Under the pieces are notes generated by a model, which worked only from the letters and a program-made list of their open reading frames with translations, had not been told where the DNA came from and ran no database searches. Source: HTCC2207 sp002685195 (lineage in GTDB: Bacteria > Pseudomonadota > Gammaproteobacteria > Pseudomonadales > Porticoccaceae). From it: 64,000 nt of DNA. The stretch lies in assembly GCA_051201675.1 (NCBI GenBank), contig CP179212.1, positions 1-64,000 on the forward strand. Reading direction: 5' to 3'. Positions 18,307 to 26,865 of this stretch are shown piece after piece; positions within the stretch are counted from its first letter, which is position 1; the number at the start of each line of letters is the position of its first letter. The translations under genes were made by a program, and so were the position numbers.

Positions 18307-19297
18307 CGTAACCGAGCAACCTGAGATTTTCGAATCAGTAATTGCAGATGAATGCCCCCCTTGTAAAACCGGGGCTGCAATGTGGATGACGACTTTTTCA
18401 GATATGGCCACATTGCTTATGGCATTATTTGCAATATTGATTGCTTTTGCTGAAATGCAAAAGGCAGAGTCTATGCTTGCCATCGAAGGAGAAGGTCGGT
18501 TGGATCGGGGAGTTCAGAGTGAAATTGAATCCTACGAGGCACCATCGCAAACTAACATTGACCCATCTGGATCAGGGAATGCAGATACAAATGAGGGGTT
18601 TGCTGTGGTCGTCGAGGCCTTGGCAAAAGAAATTGAAGACGGCGCAGTACAGGTCTTCATTCAAGATGAACGCATTGTCGTAAAGGTAGTTACCGACCAA
18701 ACTTTAAATTCTGATAGTTCTATCGTTCAGCAAGAACAACTTGAGATATATTTAAAAGTTGCAGAATCACAGAATGATATAAAGGTTGCAGTTAAAGTTG
18801 AACAAGAAGCTGAAATTAATTCCAGCGATAGTCAAATCTGGGAAGCGATGTTCTCTGCACAATACAGACGTATACGTAGCACTTTAGCACCCCAAATCGA
18901 AAATAATACGGTAGAGGTAATTCGGGAAGGTGACAAGATTATTGTTCGCCTTGCATCAAAAGGATCCTTCAAAAGCGGGGCAGCAGAGCTCCAGCCAGGC
19001 TTTAGTGACCTTTTAAACAGCGTTGGCGAGGCGGTGCAAGCAGCGGAGGGCCTTATAACGATAGAAGGGCATACTGATAATATACCGATTGCTTTCAGCA
19101 CACGTTTTCGATCGAACTGGGATCTTTCAGCTGCGCGCTCGGGAGCAGTTGCGGATTATTTATTAAGTCAATATACCTTTGAGAACGGCTTGATGGTCTC
19201 TGGGCTAGCGGATACGCGACCGCTTACCAGCAACAATACTAGTGAAGGAAGAGCCAAAAACCGTCGAATTGAACTGATAATAGATGGTAGTTACTAA
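18296..19297 (+). CDS. Flagellar stator protein MotB/PomB, second copy
   Basis: The 333-residue protein has CPPCK, a membrane helix WMTTFSDMATLLMALFAIL with the essential aspartate at D36, a linker, and an OmpA-like domain with EGHTDN, SNWDLSAARSGAV and GRAKNRRIEL. It is similar to, but clearly distinct from, the gene just upstream, especially in the linker. The start is GTG overlapping the upstream gene by 11 bases. Since only one motA gene is present, the two B chains either form a mixed dimer or compete for the same A ring. Confidence 0.92.
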   Translation: MATNVTEQPEIFESVIADECPPCKTGAAMWMTTFSDMATLLMALFAILIAFAEMQKAESMLAIEGEGRLDRGVQSEIESYEAPSQTNIDPSGSGNADTNEGFAVVVEALAKEIEDGAVQVFIQDERIVVKVVTDQTLNSDSSIVQQEQLEIYLKVAESQNDIKVAVKVEQEAEINSSDSQIWEAMFSAQYRRIRSTLAPQIENNTVEVIREGDKIIVRLASKGSFKSGAAELQPGFSDLLNSVGEAVQAAEGLITIEGHTDNIPIAFSTRFRSNWDLSAARSGAVADYLLSQYTFENGLMVSGLADTRPLTSNNTSEGRAKNRRIELIIDGSY

Positions 19298-19330
19298 CAT
19301 CGGTATCCGATATTCTAAAAGAACAGATAT

Positions 19331-19357
19331 AAAAAAACGGCACCTTTAAGATGCCGT
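19331..19357 (-). terminator. Intrinsic terminator downstream of fliS
   Basis: On the minus strand ACGGCA and TGCCGT form a 6-bp stem around a nine-base loop, followed directly by a run of seven T. It lies 40 bases beyond the fliS stop and also between the convergent stator operon and fliS. Confidence 0.8.
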
Positions 19358-19396
19358 AAGCGTTCTATCACTTTCTTTAGGGGGATTTGCAGGTAA

Positions 19397-19816
19397 TCAA
19401 GAGGCCATGGTGGCTGGAATGTCTTTATTGAGAAGCTGTGGGATCTCTTCCCAAGCTCCTTTAATTTCGTTCAACAGGCTCCTAACCTCTTTAATACCAT
19501 CAATATCGTTACGTATATTTGCTTTCAGTAAACGTCGCACGCAGTAATCATACAAATCAGAAAGATTCGTTGCTAACTCACCACCTTGGTTAAAATCTAA
19601 AGCGCCTTGAAGGCCAACTATAATCTTAGTAGAGCGGCCAATTGCATCATGTTTGCCTTTGATATCATTTCTTTCGAAGTGACCTTCCGCATCGGCAAGG
19701 CTAGTCATAAGACCGTCAAACAACATTTGAATCAATTGAACACTATCTGCATAAGGAACCGCAGATGAAACATTAACGTTTCGGTATGCGTTTATTCCGC
19801 GTTGATTAAAGGTCAT
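19397..19816 (-). CDS. fliS: Flagellin export chaperone FliS
   Basis: FliS binds the C-terminus of flagellin in the cytoplasm, prevents early polymerisation and hands it to FlhA. The 139-residue protein begins with NQRGINAYRNVNVSSAVPYADSVQLIQMLFDGLM, typical of the family, and continues as a helical bundle. It stands alone, far from fliD and the flagellin genes, which usually flank it. It has its own strong FliA promoter and a terminator, so it is a single-gene late unit. Confidence 0.93.
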   Translation of the reverse strand: MTFNQRGINAYRNVNVSSAVPYADSVQLIQMLFDGLMTSLADAEGHFERNDIKGKHDAIGRSTKIIVGLQGALDFNQGGELATNLSDLYDYCVRRLLKANIRNDIDGIKEVRSLLNEIKGAWEEIPQLLNKDIPATMAS

Positions 19817-19856
19817 TATTCACTCCAAGTTGGTTACACGCCCGTTGTTAATAATA

Positions 19857-19883
19857 TTATCGACTGGATGGCTAGAAACTTTA
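19857..19883 (-). promoter_or_regulatory. FliA (sigma-28) promoter of fliS
   Basis: On the minus strand TAAAGTTT, then 11 bases, then GTCGATAA: a full -35 match to the TAAAGTTT consensus and 7 of 8 for GCCGATAA with standard spacing. It lies about 40 bases before the fliS start. Confidence 0.85.
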
Positions 19884-19919
19884 GATCAAAATGAAGTAAA
19901 AAACATATGCAGAAAAAAA

Positions 19920-20684
19920 TTAGGATGGACAAGAGACATAGGAATTACTAATACATTCAGAGGCAATTTTTTCAGCTGTCGCTATTTCAAGTTCAGACAG
20001 TGTCATGCTTGCTGGAACAATAACTTTAAGAGCATCAACCTGACCATTTTTTTCAGCAATTTTTGCCCATACTATCGCTTTAGAGGGCTCGGATTCACCT
20101 CCTTCTCCTGCTTGAAGCATAAAGGCATACATAAGTTGAGCATTTGCATAGTGTTGTTTAGCCGATTTTAAAAACCAGAATCGCGCTCGCTCAAAATTTG
20201 CTGAGACCCCTTTCCCGTCATGATATGAAACCCCCAGCATATATGCCGCTTCCGCGCTGCCAGCTTCTGCAGCTTTCGAAAACCATTGGTAAGAAGCCTC
20301 CCGGTTCACTTCAACTCCCGACCCGTTAAAGTACATGAGTCCAGCGTTGTATTGACCTTCTTTAGAGTTTTGTTCGGCAGCTTTTTCATACCAGGATAGT
20401 GCAGTGCTATTATCTTGTTTTATGCCTAACCCTTTTTCATAAAGGTTACCTAGGATGACTTGTGCAGAAATATCACCTTGATCCGCGAGAGGCCTGAGAG
20501 CTCGGAGAGCAGTTCCATAGTGCCCTCGCTCCAGTGCCCCTAATCCGGCTTCAAGCGGATCAGCTAAGGCCATAGGCGGAGAAAAAATCAAACAAAGACC
20601 AAGAAGTTTCATATGAAACGAAATATTAAAAAACGCCGCTATTTGGTTCAGAAAAGGGGCTTGTCTAATATTTAAGTCATTCAT
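19920..20684 (-). CDS. Sel1-repeat periplasmic protein
   Basis: Sel1-like repeats are about 36 residues each with the pattern A-x-x-x-LG-x-x-Y-x-x-G-x-G; here ILGNLYEKGLGIKQD, NAGLMYFNGSGVEVN and MLGVSYHDGKGVSAN are successive copies. An internal ATG at 20612 starts a clear signal peptide (MKLLGLCLIFSPPMALA), so the mature protein is probably periplasmic and the true start may be there. Sel1 proteins are scaffolds. Its place between fliS and the flagellar master regulator hints at a motility link such as the MotX family (also Sel1-like), but this is inference only. Confidence 0.8.
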   Translation of the reverse strand: MNDLNIRQAPFLNQIAAFFNISFHMKLLGLCLIFSPPMALADPLEAGLGALERGHYGTALRALRPLADQGDISAQVILGNLYEKGLGIKQDNSTALSWYEKAAEQNSKEGQYNAGLMYFNGSGVEVNREASYQWFSKAAEAGSAEAAYMLGVSYHDGKGVSANFERARFWFLKSAKQHYANAQLMYAFMLQAGEGGESEPSKAIVWAKIAEKNGQVDALKVIVPASMTLSELEIATAEKIASECISNSYVSCPS

Positions 20685-20845
20685 CTGCTAATACTAACAC
20701 CAAGATCGGCAATTTTGAATCATCCATCGCCGCACTCTTACTTGCCTGTAAGAAGGGAGTAATACTAGTCATATCTGGATAAACGAAAACAGATAATGTA
20801 TATTCGAAAGAAAAACACCAACTTCCAGAGATAGTTCGCCTAAAC

Positions 20846-20859
20846 TTGATCTAAATCAA
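20846..20859. promoter_or_regulatory. FNR/ANR-type box immediately before the FleQ-like start codon
   Basis: TTGATCTAAATCAA fits TTGAT-N4-ATCAA, the FNR/ANR consensus, exactly. It ends three bases before the ATG at 20863, where a bound protein would block transcription or where the RNA hairpin could mask the start. No good ribosome site precedes this start. Confidence 0.55.
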
Positions 20860-20862
20860 CGG

Positions 20863-21990
20863 ATGATAAATTTGTCTTCAGTAAACTCAATCATAGGGAA
20901 AAGCAGGGAAGTTTCCGAGTTGCGGACTTTAATTAAGACCGTGGGTCCCAGTGATGCAACGGTTCTGATTACCGGAGATAGTGGTACAGGTAAAGAACTG
21001 GTCGCTCAAGCGCTACACGACTGTTCCACTCGCGCAACCGGTGCCTTTATCCCAGTCAACTGCGGAGCTATACCAAAAGATCTCTTAGAGAGTGAGTTAT
21101 TTGGCCACAAAAAAGGAGCATTTACTGGCGCCCTCTCTGATCGCAAAGGTCGATTTCAGTTAGCAAATAATGGAACCTTATTCCTAGATGAAATTGGTGA
21201 TATGTCTATGGATCTGCAAGTGAAACTCTTGCGTGTACTTCAAGAGAGAATAATTGATCCAGTTGGTTCTCAGGAAAGTTTAGCTATTGATGTGCGTGTT
21301 GTTGCCGCAACACATAAGAATATTGAAGCTCTCATCCAACAAGGTAAATTTAGAGAAGACCTTTATTATCGTCTAAATGTCATGCCGCTTGACATTGCTT
21401 GTTTAGCAGAGCGCAAAGGAGATATTCCTGCGCTTGTAAGCCATTTTGCAAAAGAGCACTGCGACTCTAATGGGCAGACGATTCGGCTGAACCAATTCAG
21501 TATGCAGCTGTTCAATAACTATAGTTGGCCTGGTAATGTCAGAGAATTATCAAATCTGGTTGCTAGATACTCAGCCCTGTTTCCAGGCTCAGAGGTCGAC
21601 TTGCGGCGTATCCCCGCAAGTTTGATTCCCATTGGCATAAGATCCGAGCTTGACGACGGGGCTTCACAGGCGCTCCAGGCGCTTTCTCAAGAGTCTCATG
21701 GTGAACTCGCAATAGCAGAATTAGTAAATATTGATACCAATGGCAATGCAGAAAGCAATGACCCAGAGGATGAGGTCAAGCGCGTAATCTCTTTGGCGCA
21801 AGGAGGAGAAGACTTTCCTGATCAAGGGGTAAAACTAAAACAACACTTGCTAAATATCGAAAAGACCATTATCCAACAAGCTTTAGAAAAGGCTAACGGA
21901 AACGTTTCGCAAGCTGCACGATTACTCAGTCTTCAGCGCACAACTTTGATCGAAAAAATCAACAAATACGGGCTTGGCAATTCTGCTTAG
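20863..21990 (+). CDS. FleQ/FlrA-like sigma-54 activator lacking the N-terminal domain
   Basis: Bacterial enhancer-binding protein that would remodel sigma-54 RNA polymerase at early flagellar promoters. The AAA+ domain starts almost at once (IIGKSREV, residue 10), with Walker A GDSGTGKE, the sigma-54 contact loop GAFTGA, Walker B GTLFLDEIGDM and the conserved NYSWPGNVREL. The C-terminal Fis-type helix-turn-helix NGNVSQAARLLSLQRTTLIEKINKYGL is of the FleQ/FlrA kind. At 375 residues it lacks the roughly 130-residue FleQ N-domain, and the c-di-GMP contact LFRS of Pseudomonas FleQ is not present (SVNS stands there). No in-frame start lies upstream. It is the likely top regulator of this locus. 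Confidence 0.85.
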   Translation: MINLSSVNSIIGKSREVSELRTLIKTVGPSDATVLITGDSGTGKELVAQALHDCSTRATGAFIPVNCGAIPKDLLESELFGHKKGAFTGALSDRKGRFQLANNGTLFLDEIGDMSMDLQVKLLRVLQERIIDPVGSQESLAIDVRVVAATHKNIEALIQQGKFREDLYYRLNVMPLDIACLAERKGDIPALVSHFAKEHCDSNGQTIRLNQFSMQLFNNYSWPGNVRELSNLVARYSALFPGSEVDLRRIPASLIPIGIRSELDDGASQALQALSQESHGELAIAELVNIDTNGNAESNDPEDEVKRVISLAQGGEDFPDQGVKLKQHLLNIEKTIIQQALEKANGNVSQAARLLSLQRTTLIEKINKYGLGNSA

Positions 21991-22027
21991 CGCTCAATAG
22001 ATGTACTTTAAATGTCAAGGTTTTGAC

Positions 22028-22065
22028 TTTTTGCCACTGGCAAAAAGTTGACACTTTCTTGCCGC
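22028..22065. promoter_or_regulatory. Operator-like cluster of TGGCAAAAA / TGCC repeats upstream of the FleR-like gene
   Basis: Within 38 bases are AGTGGCAAAAA on the minus strand (22028-22038), CTGGCAAAAAG on the plus strand (22037-22047), and GACA-N6-TGCC (22050-22063). The cluster sits about 45-75 bases upstream of the sigma-54 promoter, the usual enhancer position. The same GTGGCAAAAA core recurs at other flagellar promoters in the window. Confidence 0.6.
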
Positions 22066-22104
22066 TATAACAATAACCCACTGTTTTTTATTGATTTAAT
22101 TTTT

Positions 22105-22120
22105 TGGCATGTGAATTGCT
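22105..22120 (+). promoter_or_regulatory. Sigma-54 promoter of the FleR-like gene and fliE operon
   Basis: TGGCATGTGAATTGCT matches the consensus TGGCACG-N4-TTGCW with one change; GG and GC are ten bases apart as required. The start of transcription would be near 22131, upstream of the start codon chosen for the regulator. Confidence 0.85.
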
Positions 22121-22141
22121 TTGCACAACTAACAAGCCAAA

Positions 22142-22153
22142 AGTGGCAAAAAT
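22142..22153 (+). promoter_or_regulatory. AGTGGCAAAAAT element in the 5' leader
   Basis: The 12-mer is identical to the first 12 bases of the elements at 48970 and 62055. It lies just downstream of the predicted sigma-54 transcription start, a position used by FlrC-like activators in Vibrio. Confidence 0.5.
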
Positions 22154-22169
22154 CAAAAAGGACAGAAGA

Positions 22170-23585
22170 GTGGCTAAAATGACTTCAACAAAAATACTAT
22201 GGATAGACTCTCATAAGGATAGTAGCACCCCAGAATTATCAGAGTTGGAGACAGAGGGATTTGATCTTGCTTTTTCCATGCCATGTGACTTGACTGACGG
22301 ACAGATACTGTCAGCGCAAGCAATCATAATTTCGCTAGAACAAGACACAGCACTGTTGACGTCTATTCAACAGCAGCAAGCATTTCTCAAAAGCAACGCG
22401 CCAATAATTGTGAGAGTTGATAGAGCAAATTTTGAGCTAGGGATTTTAGCGATGAGGAATGGAGCAGCAACGGTGGTTCCAACTCAGCAAAACGATGTCA
22501 AGGATTGGTTAGAAATTTTCTCAATCGTCAATCTTGATGAGTTTGACCAGTCATCAGCTTCGGCATTTGTTTTTGCTGATCCGATAAGTCGTAATTTATT
22601 GGCTTTAACCGAGCGGGTAGCAAAAGTAGACGTCACCGTGCTTCTGTCTGGATCTACGGGCTCAGGGAAAGAGGTCATAGCAAGAATCCTCCACGATGCC
22701 TCTCCAAGACATGCTGGGCCTTTCGTTGCATTTAACTGTGCCGCTATGCCAGAAAATCTGATCGAAGACATTTTGTTTGGGCATGAAAAGGGATCCTTTA
22801 CTGGAGCCTCTAATATCCAACATGGTTTGTTTGAGCAGGCTCAAGGAGGGACAATCTTTCTTGATGAAATTGGTGAGATACCATTCCACCTGCAGGCTAA
22901 ACTACTACGTATTTTGCAAGAACGGTCTGTCACCCGCCTTGGAGGTTCCAAGGCGATTGATCTAGATATACGTGTTGTTGCAGCCACCAACCGAAACTTA
23001 AAAGAAGCGATCTATGATCGTACGTTTAGGGAAGACCTTTACTTTAGGCTGAGCACTTTCAAGATTACATTGCCCAATCTGGAACAGCGGCCACTAGACA
23101 TTATTCCTTTGGCAAAACAATTCATTCAGCAGCAGGCGGATAATAACTTGCGATATACATTATCCGAAGATGCTGAGGCGAGTTTATTAGCCTATCCTTG
23201 GCCGGGCAACGTGCGTGAACTTCAAAATGTGATTACTCGCGCTATCGTGTTGGCCCAGCAAGAAACAATTAGACCTGAACATCTCATCTTCGATGATATC
23301 GCTCAAGAAGAGACCCTACTTCAAAAAGATGTATCTGCTATGTCCATGGACAGAATAAAGCCTTTTACATTCCTTGACGAGCGCAGACGTAAGCAACATG
23401 AGCCTGAGTCATTGTCCAATTCCGTCAAAAACAGTGAATATGAAACAATCATGGCTGCTTTGGGTCGGGCTCGTAATAGAGACCAAGCGGCAGAGTTTTT
23501 AGGCATCAGTACCAGAACGCTACGCCACAAGTTACAGCGGTTGAGAGAGCAAGGGATGTCAGTAAACCGAGCTTATGCGCGCTAG
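22170..23585 (+). CDS. FleR/FlrC-like sigma-54 activator with degenerate receiver
   Basis: This enhancer-binding protein is expected to activate middle flagellar genes. The start is GTG at 22170 or ATG at 22179; earlier in-frame starts lie inside the sigma-54 promoter. The N-terminal about 125 residues fold like a receiver (KILWIDS, then AMRNGAATVV), but the phosphoacceptor strand reads AIIISLEQDT without aspartate and the conserved lysine near VVPTQQ is missing. The AAA+ domain has Walker A GSTGSGKE, GSFTGA in place of GAFTGA, and GGTIFLDEIGEI. The C-terminal helix-turn-helix DQAAEFLGISTRTLRHKLQRLRE is of the FleR/FlrC type. A FleS/FlrB kinase normally encoded just before it is absent. fliE follows 16 bases later. 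Confidence 0.88.
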   Translation: MAKMTSTKILWIDSHKDSSTPELSELETEGFDLAFSMPCDLTDGQILSAQAIIISLEQDTALLTSIQQQQAFLKSNAPIIVRVDRANFELGILAMRNGAATVVPTQQNDVKDWLEIFSIVNLDEFDQSSASAFVFADPISRNLLALTERVAKVDVTVLLSGSTGSGKEVIARILHDASPRHAGPFVAFNCAAMPENLIEDILFGHEKGSFTGASNIQHGLFEQAQGGTIFLDEIGEIPFHLQAKLLRILQERSVTRLGGSKAIDLDIRVVAATNRNLKEAIYDRTFREDLYFRLSTFKITLPNLEQRPLDIIPLAKQFIQQQADNNLRYTLSEDAEASLLAYPWPGNVRELQNVITRAIVLAQQETIRPEHLIFDDIAQEETLLQKDVSAMSMDRIKPFTFLDERRRKQHEPESLSNSVKNSEYETIMAALGRARNRDQAAEFLGISTRTLRHKLQRLREQGMSVNRAYAR

Positions 23586-23601
23586 TTTATAGGAGAACAT
23601 C

Positions 23602-23940
23602 ATGGTCACTCCCACAAATATGGCTAATGTTGAGTCAGTATTAAGCCAGATAAGGCAATATCAGGCCGAAGCTGCAAGTGGAGCAAAGGTTGAAGATTTA
23701 GCTCTAAATGAAGCTAGTAAAAATACTTTTACCGATTCTGTAAAAGGTGCATTACAAGAGGTTAATGCGACTCAGCAGGCATCAAAGTCGATTCGCAATG
23801 CTTATGAGCGCGGAGAGGACATTCCCCTAACAGACGTAGTAATGGGTATTCAAAAATCATCACTAGCATTTGAGGCTACGCTTCAGATCAGAAACAAAGT
23901 GCTGAAAGCGTATGAAGAAATAATGAATATGCCTGTTTAG
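23602..23940 (+). CDS. fliE: Flagellar hook-basal body protein FliE
   Basis: FliE joins the MS ring to the proximal rod and opens export of rod proteins. The 112-residue protein contains the conserved C-terminal pattern DIPLTDVVMGIQKSSLAFEATLQIRNKVLKAYEEIMNMPV, which places it without doubt. AGGAGA precedes the ATG. It is the second gene of the sigma-54 driven regulator-fliEFGHIJ operon. Confidence 0.96.
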   Translation: MVTPTNMANVESVLSQIRQYQAEAASGAKVEDLALNEASKNTFTDSVKGALQEVNATQQASKSIRNAYERGEDIPLTDVVMGIQKSSLAFEATLQIRNKVLKAYEEIMNMPV

Positions 23941-23961
23941 AATTAATAAGAGATCAATAAA

Positions 23962-25752
23962 ATGGCAACAACATTAGCAAATCCAGCTGCCCTAAATACA
24001 GGAACAGTGACAGATGGAAACACACTGGCAGATAATTCTTCCGCTCAGGTTCGACCCCAAGAGGCTTTAGTGCGCCAAAATATGGGAGCGCCCTCAGCTG
24101 GTATATCTGGTGTCTTTTCCCAGCCGGCAGTTAAAAAGGCGATGCCAGCGATTATTGTTTTAATCGCCGCAGCTTTATTTTTAGTTGCTTACTCTTGGAT
24201 TCAGTCACCTCCTTACAGGGCAGTCTACCCTGGGTTGACTGAGGCTGACAGACAGGCAGCATATACTGCATTAGTAAGCGCAAATTTTGATGCGAAGATA
24301 GATAACAAATCTGGAGAGTTGCAAGTTCCGGGAAAACGATACCATGAAGCAAGGATATTTCTAGCATCACAAGGTTTACCTCAAAGCGCGGCAGCTGGAG
24401 GAATGAGAGCGCTGAATGACGACTCCTCAATGACCACAAGCCAATTTATGGAGCAGGTGAGATATGTGTCTGCCATGGAGAATGAGCTTGCACAAAGTAT
24501 CACGCAGATTGGGTCAATCCAGTCTGCACGAGTGCACCTAGCCTCTCCAAAGCAAAGTGTATTTGTTCGTAGCCGGACCCCAGCCAAAGCCTCTGTTGTT
24601 GTGACTCCGTTTGGTGGAAGAATCGTGTCAGAGTCTCAAGTTCAGGCCATCATTCACATGGTAGCTTCAAGTGTTCCTTACTTGTCAGCAGACAACGTTT
24701 CCGTCGTTGACCAGCGAGGTAAGTTGCTTACTGATCCAAATAATTTCCCTTCAATGCAGCTGAATTCAGAGCAAATGGCGCATAAGCAGCATATGGAAGA
24801 AACGTATCGTAATCGAATTGATGCATTCCTGACGCCGGTTGTTGGAATGGGGAATGTGAGATCAGAAGTGGATATTCAAATAGATTTTACTGAAATTGAA
24901 TCCACATTTGAGGAGTACGATGGCAATGATAACGGGCCACTGGCTCGATCTGAAGTGGTCTCATTAGAGCAAGATTCAGGCAACTCTGCAAAGGGCATTC
25001 CCGGAGCAACATCAAACACAGGGCTTGGTGTTGAAACACAAATAACCACTCAGGCGGGAAGCTTGGAAGAAGAAATGAGTACGCGAAGCAGCACAACCAC
25101 TCGAAACTATGAAATGGATCGTGCGGTGAGGCATGTCAAACGGCAGGGGGGTACACTCCAAAAAATCTCAGTTGCAGTGGTGATCAATGAAATAAGCCGT
25201 CCGAGCACTATAGCCGCAGTGGATGGAGACGGAGTATCAACAGCAAGTGAAGGTTACTCAGAAGAAGACATTTCTCGATTCACTGACTTGGTTAAAGGAG
25301 TGATTGGATTTGATGCAGCAAGGGGAGATACTATTACTATTATTTCCACACCTTTTGAAGAGCCAGCAATGATCCAAGAGCTGGAGTTGCCTTGGTACGA
25401 AAATAATAACATTACTAGCATGATTAAAAGCTTAGTGGCTGCAGTGGCATTTCTCTTTTTGATTTTCTTTGTAGTTAGGCCTGCCATGAAGTCTTTTTCA
25501 GGGTCGAACTCGTCAATTGTAGGAAAAGATGGAGAGTTAACTCAGGCAGAGTTGAGTTTGTTAGAGACAGGAGATAATTCTTCACTCCAAGATATTCGAG
25601 CAAAATTGAAGCCTAAGAAGTCGACTGTGTCTGCAGATATGTTAGATACCGCAAACACCTACGATGACAAAGTGGCCCTTGTGAGGCTCTTAGTAGCTGA
25701 TGATGCTGGGCGCGTGGCAAATGTTTTAAAGAAAATGGTTCGATCGGCTTAA
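23962..25752 (+). CDS. fliF: Flagellar MS-ring protein FliF
   Basis: FliF forms the membrane-embedded MS ring on which the motor and export gate assemble. The 596-residue protein has two membrane helices (about 57-76 and 490-510), the YscJ-like ring-building motifs GLPQSAAAGGMRALNDDSSMTTSQFMEQVRY and ARVHLASPKQSVFVR, and a cytoplasmic tail that binds FliG. The tail ends DKVALVRLLVADDAGRVANVLKKMV, like the FliG-binding helix of the family. It lies between fliE and fliG in the usual order. Confidence 0.97.
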   Translation: MATTLANPAALNTGTVTDGNTLADNSSAQVRPQEALVRQNMGAPSAGISGVFSQPAVKKAMPAIIVLIAAALFLVAYSWIQSPPYRAVYPGLTEADRQAAYTALVSANFDAKIDNKSGELQVPGKRYHEARIFLASQGLPQSAAAGGMRALNDDSSMTTSQFMEQVRYVSAMENELAQSITQIGSIQSARVHLASPKQSVFVRSRTPAKASVVVTPFGGRIVSESQVQAIIHMVASSVPYLSADNVSVVDQRGKLLTDPNNFPSMQLNSEQMAHKQHMEETYRNRIDAFLTPVVGMGNVRSEVDIQIDFTEIESTFEEYDGNDNGPLARSEVVSLEQDSGNSAKGIPGATSNTGLGVETQITTQAGSLEEEMSTRSSTTTRNYEMDRAVRHVKRQGGTLQKISVAVVINEISRPSTIAAVDGDGVSTASEGYSEEDISRFTDLVKGVIGFDAARGDTITIISTPFEEPAMIQELELPWYENNNITSMIKSLVAAVAFLFLIFFVVRPAMKSFSGSNSSIVGKDGELTQAELSLLETGDNSSLQDIRAKLKPKKSTVSADMLDTANTYDDKVALVRLLVADDAGRVANVLKKMVRSA

Positions 25753-25773
25753 GAGCATCTAGGAGAATAAATA

Positions 25774-26865
25774 ATGGCCAAAGATACGACAAAAGAGAAA
25801 AAGCCGAAAGCCAAAAAGGGCCAAGTAATAGCTGAAGAAGCACCAGAAATTAGCCCTTTACAGGCTGAGTTTAATAGAATGTCTGGCACCGAGCGGTCTG
25901 CGGTCATTATGCTGTTGCTAGGGGAGCAGCAAGCTGCAGATGTCATCCGTTTTATGTCGCCTAGAGAAGTTAATGCGGTTGGAAAAGCAATGGTCGGCGT
26001 GGCAGATTTATCCCAAGATCTAGTTAATCTCGTTCTAGATGATTTCGTAGCAACGATTAAGACCCAAACAAATCTTGGACTTGGAACGCCAGGCTATGTT
26101 GAAAATGTATTCAAACGGGCTTTGGGAGACGAAAAGGCTGCTACGGTACTAGGTAAAATAATGCCTCCCGCATCAAGTAAAGGATTAGAAATATTGCAGT
26201 GGATGGATGCTAAATCCATCGGAGAGATGATTAACAAGGAGCATCCTCAGGTTATTGCAATCATTTTATCCGTACTCGAACATGATATTGCAGCCCAAGT
26301 TTTAGAGCATGTACCTGACAATAAACGAGCAGAAATTATTCAACGCGTGGCAAGTCTTGATACCGTTCAACCTTCAGCGATGGAGGAGTTGGAAGGAATT
26401 ATGGCTGAACAATTTACCAGTAACTCATCCGCCAAAGCAGCGAGCCTTGGTGGGGTCGAAACGGCTGCCCAAATAATGAATTTCGCTAATATCGATATTG
26501 AGTCATCAATCATGTCAGGCGTGACAGATTTAGATCAAGAGCTCGCAACACTGATACAAGACAAAATGCTGACATTTGAAAACATGGCGGAAATTGATAA
26601 CCGCAGTATGCAAACCCTTTTAAGGAGTATCGAGCAAGATATGTTGATGTCCGCACTTAGAGGAGCGGATGAAGTAACTAAAGAAAAATTCTTATCAAAC
26701 ATGTCTGAACGGGCACGGGATTTATTAGTTGACGATATGGAAGCTAAGGGGCCTATTAGGGTTAGTGAGGTTGAGGCCGCGCAGAAGGGCATCATGCAAA
26801 TAGCAAGAAAGTTATCTGATGATGGGGACATTATGCTGGCTGGAGCTGGAGAGGCTTTTGTCTGA
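25774..26865 (+). CDS. fliG: Flagellar motor switch protein FliG
   Basis: FliG sits on the MS ring and receives torque from MotA. The 363-residue protein has an N-terminal FliF-binding domain, the middle EHPQ-type motif (INKEHPQVIAIILSVLEHD) and a C-terminal torque helix with the charged run DKMLTFENMAEIDNRSMQTLLRSIEQDML and MSERARDLLVDDMEAKGPIRVSEVE. It carries an N-terminal lysine-rich extension of about 25 residues. fliH overlaps its 3' end. Confidence 0.97.
   Translation: MAKDTTKEKKPKAKKGQVIAEEAPEISPLQAEFNRMSGTERSAVIMLLLGEQQAADVIRFMSPREVNAVGKAMVGVADLSQDLVNLVLDDFVATIKTQTNLGLGTPGYVENVFKRALGDEKAATVLGKIMPPASSKGLEILQWMDAKSIGEMINKEHPQVIAIILSVLEHDIAAQVLEHVPDNKRAEIIQRVASLDTVQPSAMEELEGIMAEQFTSNSSAKAASLGGVETAAQIMNFANIDIESSIMSGVTDLDQELATLIQDKMLTFENMAEIDNRSMQTLLRSIEQDMLMSALRGADEVTKEKFLSNMSERARDLLVDDMEAKGPIRVSEVEAAQKGIMQIARKLSDDGDIMLAGAGEAFV

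Noticed and set aside
22104..22169. Upstream start for the FleR-like gene at 22104
   Set aside because: It lies on the sigma-54 promoter itself and before the predicted transcription start, so it cannot be translated from that transcript.
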